Part shown: positions 23,075 to 33,231 of the stretch, one piece after another
How the letters are laid out: each line of letters starts with the position of its first letter
Numbering within the stretch: position 1 is the first letter of the stretch
From: Protopterus annectens
Taxonomy: Eukaryota; Chordata; Ceratodontiformes; Protopteridae
Direction: 5' to 3'
Length of the DNA: 64,000 nt
Assembly (NCBI RefSeq): GCF_019279795.1
Contig: NC_056747.1
Coordinates: 1,000,256,406 to 1,000,320,405 of the forward strand
Position numbers and translations under genes: made by a program
Notes under the pieces: model-generated
Databases searched by the model: none
What the model was told of the DNA's origin: nothing
The model's input: the letters and a program-made list of their open reading frames with translations, nothing else

Positions 23075-23976
23075 AAAAACAAATGATGTGGATATTCTAC
23101 AGAAGGACCTTATAGAAACAGATGCTTGGTGCCAGAGCCATGGGCTCAAGCTCAATGCCAAGAAATGTATAGTTATCCCCTTTGGGGAAAAAACATGTAC
23201 CTGTAAATTACCACATAGGTGGCAGTACACTAAACACTGAAAGTGTGATAAGAGACTTAGGGACACAGGTGGACAGTGGTTCCTTCGATAACCACATCAC
23301 CACAAAAGTCAGGAAATCCTTCTGTGTGGCACACCTCATCACTAAGGGCTTTTCTTCCAGAAAAAAGGAGGTCATTGTCCCACTGCACTCATTCCTCATT
23401 ACATTATAGAATACAATGCCCCATTTGGTATGTACCTCTCAAGATATCTGCAACAACTGGAAAGGCTGCAGAAATACCTCACTAAAATAATCACAGGCCT
23501 AAAGCAGATGCCCTATGCTGACCATCTAAAAAAACTCCAGCTATAATCTGGCGTATCAGAGGCAATCTCTGCTTAACATACAAGGCCATGTCAAACCCAG
23601 AGCTGTTGGACATGCTACACTTAAAGAAATCCAGATCCCTCAAAGCCACGTGCTCCAGGGATCTAAACCTTGTCATCACAATAAACAAAACATGCTGGAG
23701 GGATAGGTTCCTGATCCAGAGACTTCCCAGACTCTGGAATAGACTGCCCATACATGTCAAGCAGAGCACCTCTTTGGCCCTCTTCAAAAGGAACCTTGGC
23801 GATTGGATGGGAGATAGGAAATTCACCCCAGGGATCATGTCAGTCACCCTGCTAGACAGGGGTCCAGTGAAGTAAATCTTGTGGTACGAAATTGCCAGGG
23901 AATTGTTATGGCTAGGCTTGTATAGGCCCTAGGGCCAATAGCCTAGTACCAACCTATGAACCTATGAACCTATGAA
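23075..23976 (+). mobile_element. CR1 LINE 3' portion, 5'-truncated
   Basis: Starts with the post-FADD segment (NDVDILQKDLIETDAWCQ, then HGLKLNAKKCIVIPFG). It continues through KVRKSF and the Ser/Thr-rich thumb in broken frames, and ends with the C-terminal block TINKTCWRDRFLIQRLPRLW and a stop at 23,873-23,875. The 3' UTR has ttgttatggctaggcttgta, then three tandem CCTATGAA units at 23,952-23,976. This copy shows the family's 3' tail most clearly. Confidence 0.92.
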
Positions 23977-23979
23977 AAA

Positions 23980-24355
23980 AAGGAATGTGTTATTGAACAT
24001 AGAATTTACTGCCATGTTAAGAAATGCTCAGCAAGTTACTGTCATACTGTAAAGCAAAATGTCACCTGCTTGTACTAGCCACATCAAGGCTAAGGGGGTA
24101 ATTCACAGTCTTAGTTTTAAAGGATGTTCATTGACATTGGTGACCAATGTTCCTTCCGCAGTCAATCACTCTGCTGGGCAAATGAGTTAACACAAGCATT
24201 TCTGGGTGAGAACACATGGCTAATTAGAAAATCTCCATGGTAGGGCTGTTTCTGCATCAACGATGGTTACCGTGAAGTGTACACTGGTGGAAACAGAGAA
24301 GTAACACACATCACTGTTCTGATCTTGTCCAGAGTAGCACCGCCTACTGAGACAC
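23980..24355. other. Unassigned
   Basis: No gene or element recognised between two plus-strand CR1 copies. Confidence 0.35.
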
Positions 24356-24359
24356 AGTT

Positions 24360-25212
24360 GACAAAATAAATATACTAGTAAACAAATTTATGGCAAACGT
24401 TATGCCTGATGAGACTATCTTAATTTCACAAATTCCAAAATCTGGTACACCTTCTAATATCATAAAGGAATGCATACTGAAGATAGTATTTAAAACCAAA
24501 AATGCTACATCTATTGGGCCTGACAGTTTAACTGACTGCATAATATATAGCACCAAACATACTGTTGTGGAGCCACCGCTTAAATGATTTACCCAGAGCA
24601 TAGCAACATGATTTGCCTATTAAGTATAGTGAACTGCAGTGGTGATGCCTATACTCAAGGGTAGCCCTACCACTGACCAGTGAAAAGATAGACCCTTTCT
24701 AGTATGACTTTAACAGAAATGGAATGCATCATATCTGACTTAATAAACTATGATAACAAAAACTCCATGAGGCTGAACCACATTGGTTTGGATTTGGTAA
24801 AGGAAGATCCTGCTTGTTCAGTTTGGTTAACTTTTTTGAGAAGGTCATGCAGGCTGTTAACACTGGTCATTCTGTTCACACAACAGCTTTTTGGATCTAT
24901 ACCAAACATTTGACACTATACCCCATACTGGTATCCTAAACAAGTTAAGTGCTGTAAAAGTAGATACATATATGGTGAGTTGGATAGCTTACTGAATGAA
25001 AGACAAAACCCATATAATTAAGGAGGCAAGCGCCTCAATCAGAAGTATGAAAGTAACTAGTGGTGTGTCTCAGGTATCAGTACTGGCACCTTTCCTTTTT
25101 TGCCATCTACATCTCTGATCTCCAGAATGGGAATCAGGACCCTAGGTAAACAAGGTTTGCAGATGTCTGCAAAGTGGGTGTTACTGTCAAACCTTCCTCG
25201 GATATCCATTTG
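24360..25212 (+). mobile_element. Old CR1 LINE, RT first half
   Basis: Highly decayed plus-strand copy. Recognisable pieces are KTKNATSIGPDSLTDCII (linker to RT), MECIISDLINYDNKNSMR, GLDLVKE, and later frames resembling VSQVSVLAPFLF and RFADVCKVGVTV around 25,070-25,190. Many stops. The element resumes at 26,050 after an unrelated insert. Confidence 0.8.
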
Positions 25213-25214
25213 GT

Positions 25215-26045
25215 CTAGTACAACTGCTCACAATTTGTAGTTCACAACATACTTACTCACTTTCACTTGCTTTAAATGGCATGTGCCCTAGCCCTATCTT
25301 AGTTTATTATTTAGCTGTCCCACAGCCCAACCCTACAAAACTGCATAGACTTATCAGAGCTGTAGCTCTAGCTGTGACTACTCCCACTTCATTTCTAACC
25401 CTGATGTAGCACTCTCTTTCCACACCGTATCCCTAAAATTCCCAATAGAGCCATAAAACTAAACCTCATCTTGCTCTCTAACCCTGAACTCCCCTCCTGC
25501 ATCTTAGTCCTAAAAAATCCATCCTGCCCCTAAAACTAAAACTCCCATCCAAATCCGTTAGCTAATGCCCCCAATCTCTTCTAACCTTAGACTTCCCTCC
25601 TGCTTCCTGGCCATAAAGTTAGCCCCCTGCTCCTTGAACCTAAACCCCCTTTGTGATCACCACCAGAAACCCTAACCTACACTCCCACCCCCACCCACTC
25701 CATTCCTATAGCTGTCACACTTACCTTGCTTGAACTCTGCTATTAGTTACTATATTTGTTACTAGTATGTTAAGGCAAGTTGCTGACATCCACTCTTTCC
25801 ACATGGCTGCCGCACCTCACATCAGCATACAGCTAAAGTTTGTGCATGGACAGCAGCTCACATGAGCTACAAAATGCCCAAGTCTCCTGGTTTGAAAGAC
25901 TGGTCTTTAAGCGCCTGGGACATTGGTACTTGTAGTTGACCCTACCCATTCATTACAGCAGGAATGAACCCTACTAAACTAGTGGTATAACATTGTCATA
26001 TTTTGTAAGCAATTCTCCATCAACATACATATACCCCACTCAAAA
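25215..26045. other. Unknown insert splitting the old CR1
   Basis: This pyrimidine-rich ~830-base segment has no CR1 similarity, although CR1 coding flanks it on both sides. It contains repeated short words of the type cctaaaactaaac and ctaaccctgaactcccctcc, giving a loose 30-60 base periodicity at 25,380-25,690. No family recognised and no open frame of note. Confidence 0.55.
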
Positions 26046-26047
26046 AT

Positions 26048-26628
26048 AATAATGTAGTCAAGGATCTTGGCTAGATAATTCCTTCTTGTTTGATCACAAT
26101 GTAGCAGCAGTAGTCAGAAAATCCTTCTACTTAGCACAAATAATACTTAAAGACATATCATCCAGGTAAAAGGAAGTTATCATCCCTCTTTATGCGGCCC
26201 TAATTAGATCAATTATTGAGCACGATTCCCCCTTAAGGCTATACCATTCCAGACATATTAAGCAACTGAAAAGGCCCCAGAGATTCCAGACAAAGAAAAT
26301 TGTTGGCTTAAGGCCCATGTGCTATTAGGAAAGGCTTGAAGTACTGTCCTTTTACTTGGTTTCTTACAGGGTCTTGCATTGTGATCCATGCCTTGTGTTT
26401 TATGTCATTAGACCCCATCCTTTTTTATCTCCTGCATATTCTTAAGTCACAATATTCCACTAGTACCTGAACTAGGGACTTAAATCTCCATCAGAAAAGA
26501 AATAAAACATGCTAAAGACAAATTTATTACACAACACATATCCTACCTCTGAAACAAACTTCTTCTGCAAGTTAAACAGAGTGACACCATATAATTCCTC
26601 AAATAAAACCTGGACTGGATAGGTACCT
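26048..26628 (+). mobile_element. Old CR1 LINE, RT thumb and C-terminus
   Basis: Continuation of the 24,360 copy: gtcaaggatcttggctagat, SVVRKSFYLAQ-like and IIPLYAALIRSIIEHDS-like frames, then the C-terminal half in broken frames to about 26,620. Confidence 0.75.
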
Positions 26629-26629
26629 A

Positions 26630-26802
26630 TACATTTATAGGTTCATAGGTAGGTAATAGGCTTTTTTCCCTAGGGCCTATATAAACCTAGCCAAACAGGT
26701 ACCCTGGCTTTCGCCACCCAAGAAAATTATTTTCCTGTGCCCCTGTCTAGCAGAGCCACAGAAGTGATCCCTGGGGTGAATTTCCTATTTCCCATCCAAT
26801 CA
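26630..26802 (-). mobile_element. CR1 3' end, very short copy
   Basis: It starts with the tail on the opposite strand to the preceding copy (tataggttcataggtagg), runs through the 3' UTR (ttttccctagggcctatata) and the last codons, and stops after about 170 bases. It is a strongly 5'-truncated insertion at the end of an older CR1. Confidence 0.85.
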
Positions 26803-26925
26803 TATAGGTTCATAGGTAGGAAAATAACCAGCACTTGCAAGTCTTGAACCTAGGAGCCTGCACAACATAGCCACAACAAGTTACCAGTAAGCCATCTAAG
26901 ATGGATCTGCTTTGCCTTCTTTAGA
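26803..26925 (-). mobile_element. tRNA-derived SINE with CR1-type tail
   Basis: On the minus strand: an A-box-like tggcttactggtaa (consensus TRGYNNANNNG) near 26,898, a B-box-like ggttcaagact near 26,850, about 35-40 bases apart as in tRNAs, then a short body and a 3' end reading cctacctatgaacctata. That tail is the AACCTATG octamer of the local CR1 family. The head is tRNA-like and the tail LINE-like, so it is a CR1-mobilised SINE by structure. It is only about 120 bases long. Confidence 0.7.
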
Positions 26926-27678
26926 AGGGAGAGGGTATAGCATGAGGGTGGATACTGGCCAGGTGTAGATAGTCTTGAGACTCAAATTACTTTGTATTTC
27001 CTATGATCCCAAGATGTGTAAGAAGAAGCATAAATCCCAACTAGCAAAAGCCCTCAATCAGCTATTCAGCCTGATAAACCCTGAGAACTCAAATACTTAT
27101 ACAGAAGTATTTACAGAAATTCTGAACAAACATGTAAATGGTTGCATTGAGGCTGCCATGCCTACCAGAAATAAGCCCAGATCTAACACCAAAAACAAAC
27201 CCCACTGGTGGAATCCTTACTTTAACATGGTATATAACAAAAGAAAAAAGTAATAGCCAAAATCAGAAAGCAACTCTCACAGAAACCAGAGCTCTCCCAT
27301 TCATATAATAAGAAGTTTATGTTTAATAAAGTCCAGCAAGGCCAATTATGAGGTCAGGATAGCCTCCCAGGCTAAAGACAATTACAAGATCTTCTTTAGC
27401 TATTTCAGGAATCTTTAAGGTAACACTTAGAAGTGTGCAGAATGGGTGGTAAATGGCACACCCTTTACTGACCAGTGTGACATAAATCTAATAAATTTAG
27501 CTCTAACTTCACCCCCCCACACTCCCCCATCAGTGCCCACTGGGATATTCCTTCTAGCATATCCCCTCCAATTATCAACAAAAAACAGAGATAATCCAGA
27601 AAGCTCGAGTCAGGTCTGGACTAACGTGAGTACAAAGGATGAGTCCACATAAAAGCTAGCAGGTCAATTAGACTCTCC

Positions 27679-28237
27679 CTCTGATGCCCTCCCTATGGGA
27701 GGAATAAAGACAACTTATTTAAGTTTCAAGTAGTTTATTCAGTTAAGTAGGTAGATAGATGTGTTCTTGTTCTAATACATTATATTCAACAAGTTGGTTA
27801 TTTAAAGGCAGTTACAGACAATGGTGGGAGGTTCCACAGAAACTGACTGGAGAACAGTCAATGGTAAAAACAGGGACCCAGTCCCAAAGCTTAGAGGTTA
27901 GTCCTTTATTCAATTACTCTAGAAAGACCTGTGAGGCTTTATCAGCTTAGCAGCCTGTGGAACCTCATTTTTAGTTAAAAAGTTTTTGTTTTTAACAAAC
28001 AAATAAAAATTTAATTTTTTTTGGGGGGGAGGTTGGCTTCTTGTTTTTCAGTCTCCCAGATTTTCTTCCAGTCAGCTGCCTGGACTCTCCCACAATTGTC
28101 TGTAATTATATTTAAATAACTGACCACCTGAATGTAATGTATTAGAACAACACTCATCCATCTATTTTCTTAACTGAATCAACTGCTTGAAACTTCAACA
28201 AGGTATCTTTATTCCTCCCACATGGAGGGCATCAGAG
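27679..28237. mobile_element. Foldback element, ~170-base terminal inverted repeats
   Basis: 27,679-27,852 is the reverse complement of 28,071-28,237 with strong similarity. The outermost bases are ctctgatgccctcc on the left and ggagggcatcagag on the right. The inner ~215 bases include a T/A-rich run and no coding potential. It sits inside a CR1 between the linker and the RT. This has the structure of a non-autonomous DNA transposon with long inverted repeats. No superfamily could be assigned. Confidence 0.8.
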
Positions 28238-28475
28238 AGAGATTCTCCTAAATCTGCTCCCAAACTATCAACAGGGAGCTGTTACTGCCTTTGAATAATT
28301 GACCTGTTGAATGTAATGTACTAGAACAAGAACACTCATCCATCTACCGATTTAGCTATATAAACTATTTGAAAGTTCAAGTAGTCTTTATTCTACCCAC
28401 TGGGAAGGCATCAGAGATAGAGAGAGAGAGAGTGTCTCATAAATCTGCACCACAACTATTAACAGGGAGCAGGAC
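28238..28475. repeat. ~190 bp tandem duplication at the foldback edge
   Basis: CR1-like flank taaatctgctcccaaactat...cagggagc (28,249-28,283) is followed by a third copy of the foldback right arm (28,285-28,417), and then the flank again (taaatctgcaccacaactat, 28,440-28,471). So one unit of arm plus flank has been duplicated in tandem next to the element. Confidence 0.75.
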
Positions 28476-28883
28476 CTGGTGGTGCTCACTAAGGCCAAAA
28501 GCACTGCTTCAGTGGGCCCTGACAACACCCCTGGTCACCTCCTAAATAGCCTAAAACATGATTTAGCAGGATCACTTGAGGCACTCTTCAACTGCAGCCT
28601 CAGAACTTGTTACATGCCAGGTGAATTGAGGGTCTCAGCAGTCGTCTCTCTTCATAAGGGTGGACCATTAACTGACCCTTGGTACTACAGATCCAATCAA
28701 CAAAGACATTTGCAACTGACAGACACAGGACTCGTCTCAGTTTCTGGTTGTTAAAGGAAAGTCTTGCCTACTCAGCGTGATAGACTTTGTTGATAGGATC
28801 ATCAAGGTTATTTTTGAGAGGAAAATGGTGCATACCTCCTATCTTGAAATGGCCAAGGCATTCGATGCAATTCCGCACTCAAG

Positions 28884-29171
28884 TTGTTGTTTGTCTTTCG
28901 GCTTTTTCCTGGTAAGGGGTCGCCACAGCGGAACTCCGGTCCGCTAATGATTGGCAGTAGATTTTTACGAAACGCCGAGGTGCCAGCTCGACGCCCAACC
29001 TTCAACGAAGGCACACCCATTTACGCACGCATGTCTTTCAAATGCTACCCAAATGCAGGGAGGACATGCAGACTTCACACAGAAGGCACTCCCAAGCCAC
29101 ACCGAGAATCAAATGGGAGAACCTCTTGCTGTGAGGTAACAACTCTACCACCATACCACCGCGGCAAAAAA
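28884..29171 (-). mobile_element. tRNA-derived SINE inserted in CR1, target duplication visible
   Basis: Minus strand: a tRNA-like head with gtggtatggtggtagagttg (A box region), cacagcaagaggttctccca and a degenerate B box (atttgattctcg). The body has tgtgtgaagtctgcatgtcc, a central cgtcgagctggcacctcgg, and the 3' end cgaccccttaccaggaaaaagc followed by cgaaagacaaacaacaac. It is flanked by diverged 14-base duplications, attccgcactcaag at 28,870 and ataccacagtcaag at 29,172 (11 of 14 identical). It splits the RT of the host CR1 after FDAIPHS. A 3' half copy is at 43,205-43,372. Confidence 0.85.
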
Positions 29172-30435
29172 ATACCACAGTCAAGTATTGTTGAAAATCT
29201 CTCAGAACTAAGCATAAATCCTTACATAACTGACTGGATTGGTGGCTGGATCACAAGTAGGACCCAGGAAGTCAGGATCAGTAAGCCCACCTCCAGCAGG
29301 AGACCAGTAACTAGAAGAGTACCCCAGAGCTCCATGTTAAGCCTGCTCCTGATTGGCATCTACTTCTCAGAAGTCAAGGCTAATGTGAAAGTCCTCTGGC
29401 TCACCAAGTTTGCAGATGACCATAAAATGTGAACTATCATAAATTCCTCTCATGATACCAACATCCTGTAAGAGGGTCTAACACGAACAAATGACTGGTG
29501 TCAAAGCCAAGGATTAAAACTCATTGTAAAGAAATGCATTATTGTACCCTTTGAGAAATTGTATACTAAAGCTAATTACTCATCAATAAAACACTCCTAA
29601 GATTTGACCTAGTAGTTAAAGATCTTGGAAAATATGTAGAAAGTAATCTGGTCTTCAACCAATGCATAGCCAAGACAATAAGAAAATGATTCTATATTGT
29701 CTAACTAATAAGCAAGGGGATAGTATCCAGGTTCAAGGAAGTTATAGTACTATTCTACTCAGCCATTATCAAACCCATCATTGAGTACAATGCCACCTTT
29801 GGCATGTACTTACCCAGGTACTTGCAACATTTGCAATGCCATCGAATGCCCCCCCAGGAGAATTTAAAGTAGGAATACCTTGTCCTACACAGATCATATT
29901 AAGGTCTTATCACTGTACTCTGTCTCTTATGGGTTACTGAGAAGCTATCTGAGCCTGGCATATAAAGCATTCTCTGATCCTGTTCTGATGAATAGCTGGC
30001 ACATCCTCAAAACAAACAGCAACATAAACACTAGATGCAAGGACATACACTTTGCCTATGATGTAAATAGGACATGCTGGAGAGATCGATATGTGTCTCA
30101 AAGGCTCCCTGAGCTTTGGGATAAGCTCCTCATCTATGTGAAGTACATTTCATCCGTAACCGAATTTAAATGAAACTTTGATCATTGGATGAGAAATCAG
30201 AAATTCACCCCTAGTCTGGCCACCATGTCTCTGATGGACAGAGGTTGACAGTTAGTAAATTAATCCCTAACAAGCATGCCCCTCTCCCCATATAGCACTT
30301 AGCTACCTCCTTAATAACAGGCCCCACCACAGAGGCTTCCAAGGAACTCATTGACAAAACTGAGTAGGGATGCAAATCTAAGCTTGTAAAGAGACTGGTG
30401 GTCATTCACCTAGTATAAGCCTATGAATCTAAGAT

Positions 30436-32105
30436 GTGGAGAATGGAAGTTGTGGTTCCCTTGCTTAAAGATGGTCCCTCTACTGGCCACAGTAATTACT
30501 AGTTTATTAGTTTCACTGGTATTATTTGCAAGTTAATGAAATGTATTATATCTGAACTAATATACAATGATATAGCTGATCTTATATCCTTGGCTACACC
30601 TTAGTTTAGCTTTGTAAAAGACAGATCAGGCCTGGTCAACATGGTTGATCTCTTTGAAAGGGTTGCTGAGGCCATGATAAGGGGTTTACAGTCCTCACTG
30701 CATAACTTGACCTGTCCAAGACATTTTACACTATCTCCTCATGTTGAGTGTATTGACAATTTATTCCAAATGAGCATTTAACCCATACACACCTCACTGG
30801 ATAAGTAACTGACAGTCTGACAGAACCCATGGTATCAAGTTCAGGGTTATTTATTTTACCCAGATAAATGTCACAAGTGGTGTCCCAAACAGCTCTGTCC
30901 AGGGCCCTTTCTTCTTTGATTTATCCAACACAAAAGCCGATATCAAGGGACTATGGCTAATCAAGTTTGCTGATTACAAACAGGTGGGGGGGTGGCTATC
31001 ATATCACTTTCTGATACTCAAATTCTCTAGCAAGGCCTGGACCAAACAAATGCTGATTGTATTATTAGTCATGGGCTTACCCTTAATAGCAAGAAATGCA
31101 ACATAGTTTCCTTTAATAAATCTAGCGTCACCAGTGGTTACCATATAGCTAACATTCCACTTAAATTTGAAACAGTCATTTAGAACTTGGGCATATAGCC
31201 TGATAACAGACTCTTTTGCCTACCACATCTCTGTGGTTGTTAGAAAATCCTTCTGTCTTGCTTAACTTATCCTTCATAATATCTCCTCATGGTTCAAAGA
31301 TGTTATACTATAATGTACTCTTCACGATGCACTTTGCTAAGCACCTAAACCAACTTGAGAGATTTCAACATTTCCTAACCAAAAAAGGTTTCGGGTACTC
31401 CTGGCAACTCTAATAGCCTAAAATAGCTCTAAATTGTCAACTATTTAGTATTTTGCAGAATGTCCAGATTTTTTCCTCATATTGTTGGTCTGTTCCTCAT
31501 GAATTTTTTTTTTTTTGTAAATCATTAAGGAATGCAGTCACTAAATTTTGGCATACATTTAATTTCATGCTTCATATCTTTCAGAAAATGCATGTTCATG
31601 CAAATCTGCTATTCTAACAATGTTCTAAGTTTATAAAAGCATTCTTTAAAACCATCCCTATTTTGGGGCATTTATCCCTCCCCATTATTTTTGGCTTTGT
31701 CTCTGATGCTGGTCCAAAGAGTTTGAGAGGTACTGGCCCTCTACTCAGTGTCAGACAGACCCTTAAGGGTTGATCTCTGCTTAACCTTCTGTGCTATGAA
31801 TAACCAATCATTCTTTGAACTTCTACAACTGAACAGAAACAGTAGTAAAGCAAACCCTTACTCTACAGACCTAAACATATGCTACCACATCAACAACAGA
31901 TGGCATGACAGATACCTTACTCAAGGTGTCCCCCATTTATGGAACAGGCTGTCCCTACCCACCAAGCAGAGCTCTTCCATAGCAACCTTTAAAACCAGTC
32001 TGGATGACCTAAATGGCGATTGCAAATTTTCACTGGGGGAACCCACGTACTTATATGTTGGAGTAAGAAGGGGCAGCAAACCTAACAGTCTTTTGTGAAA
32101 TAAAT
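30436..32105 (+). mobile_element. CR1 LINE, RT to 3' end, decayed
   Basis: Recognisable frames are MEVVVPLLKDGPSTG, LMKCIISELIYNDIADLISL, FVKDRSGLVNMVDLFERV, KFADY-like at 30,965, and after an insert the C-terminus DLCLTFCAMNNQSFFEL ... DRYLTQGVPHLWNRLSL, ending at 32,098. An unrelated ~320-base segment interrupts it at 31,420-31,745. Stops throughout. Confidence 0.85.
31420..31745 (+). repeat. Dispersed repeat B, copy 1, inside CR1
   Basis: It shares ordered blocks with 36,360-36,560: catacatttaatttc-like, atatctttcagaaaatgcatg, ctgctattctaacaa, tttggggcatttatccctccc and gtttgagaggta. It interrupts CR1 coding sequence, so it is mobile or was carried in. Family not recognised. Confidence 0.65.
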
Positions 32106-32109
32106 GCTA

Positions 32110-32520
32110 TATTGCAGACTTGCAGAGATCATGGTACTTTCCTTGTCAATCAAGATTTGAATTTAAACAGCAAACTCCCAATCCTATTTGCATTTTTCCA
32201 TAATATTTTACATTTACATATTTAGTGCATTTCGCAGAAAGTCACAGTTGCACGTTTTACAGTTTTTGTACATTTCACATCTTTGTTGCATTTGTACTAA
32301 AAATCAATCACAGGTTTATACAGAGTCCTAACATCATATAGTAAATCATGTTATGCAACTGTCACATGTAATAACACTGAATTTGCAGTGTTGGACAAAG
32401 CAGTTTAAGAAGTACATTTGCAAAGCTTGCTTACAGTGCAACATGTTAATTTTTCTAAAGTTTTTAGTGAAGAAATTGGGACTTCTTATAGAAACACTTT
32501 TCAAAATGCTCTAGCAAATT
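32110..32520. other. Unassigned AT-rich DNA
   Basis: No gene or recognisable element. Confidence 0.35.
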
Positions 32521-32525
32521 TAATC

Positions 32526-32892
32526 GTTCATAAGGAATCCAAAAACTCCAAGGAAAGGGTGCCACAGAACCAATAACCAGTAAAACCACAACAGGCACCC
32601 AAAGAGGCAGAAGGTAATAATAAAACACGAGCCTGTAGGTGTAAGCAGCAGCAGGTTTAATCACATAAATTAAACAATTGTTTTAACTATTAATTAAATT
32701 GGGAGGGGTATATAAGCAGGCACAGCCTTCATTCATTCATTTTACATCTGAAGAAGTCTGGTGGATGAAAACGCTTTGTATTGTGTGGCGTTTATGCGAT
32801 TAAACCTGCTGCAGCTTACACCTACAGGCTCGTGTTTTATTATTACCTTCTGCCTCTTTGGGTGCCTGTTGAGGTTTTATTGTTCATAAGGA
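32526..32892. mobile_element. Foldback element with 11-base target duplication
   Basis: gttcataagga occurs exactly at 32,526-32,536 and 32,882-32,892. Inside, 32,579-32,662 is the near-perfect reverse complement of 32,797-32,880, sharing aacaggcacccaaagaggca, aaggtaataataaaacacg and agcctgtaggtgtaagc. The loop of about 135 bases contains tataagcagg and a hammerhead-like motif. Termini are not symmetrical outside the arms. The likely interpretation is an inverted pair of a Penelope-like 3' end or a foldback transposon. The direct repeats support a single insertion event. Confidence 0.75.
32745..32800 (+). ncRNA. Hammerhead-ribozyme-like motif in foldback loop
   Basis: CTGAAGA (32,748-32,754), a weak stem II, GAAA (32,767-32,770), then stem III acgc (32,771-32,774) with gcgt (32,788-32,791), then tt before a possible cleavage position. 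The bases flanking the core, cat before CTGAAGA and atg at 32,794-32,796, can form a 3 bp stem I. Core residues are intact but stem II is poor, so activity is uncertain. Confidence 0.4.
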
Positions 32893-33230
32893 TTTAAAAG
32901 TTCCATTTTAATATCACAGTGAAATTACAGTCTAGCAAAGTGACATTTCTGATGCCTTGCTAAGTTAAATCTTACACCTAAAATAGAATGCTTACAGTAT
33001 AAAATTAAATTTAACAACATCTATGAGTATTTTTAGTGCGGTTCCACATTACCTCATACAACTCCCCTTATGCAGGATAACATATCCTGTCTGAAATAAC
33101 ATTACTAAACAGAAGCACCATACTTAACATAGTTCACATCATTTATATTCAAGTTTGATTGTAAAGTCAGATTTTAATGACAGGACATTTTTACTCATTT
33201 GGTATCTGTTCCATTTTGAGTTAAGGCACA
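32893..33230. other. Unassigned AT-rich DNA
   Basis: No gene or element recognised. Confidence 0.35.
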
Positions 33231-33231
33231 T

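Larger units (their letters stand above)
26960..30430 (+). mobile_element. CR1 LINE, long decayed copy hosting nested insertions
   Basis: Begins in the endonuclease-RT linker (about 26,975-27,255: NKPHWWNPYFNMVYNKRKK) and passes through the RT start at 28,470 (KAKSTASVGPDNTPGHLL). Later come VSLHKGG, FDAIPHS, then after the SINE VTRRVPQSSMLSLLLIGIYF and KFADDHKM, with the FADD box present. The C-terminus is NRTCWRDRYVSQRLPELW (29,880-30,173), and the 3' tail remnant tataagcctatgaatcta is at 30,413-30,430. The copy is interrupted by a foldback element at 27,679-28,470 and a SINE at 28,884-29,171, so it is older than both. Numerous stops. Confidence 0.85.

Noticed and set aside
25380-25700. Interstitial telomere repeat (CCCTAA-like words)
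   Set aside because: The words are scattered and imperfect and never form consecutive CCCTAA units.
28884-29432. 182-aa plus-strand open frame
   Set aside because: A chimera. The first half is the antisense of a SINE and the second half CR1 reverse transcriptase, so it is not a gene.
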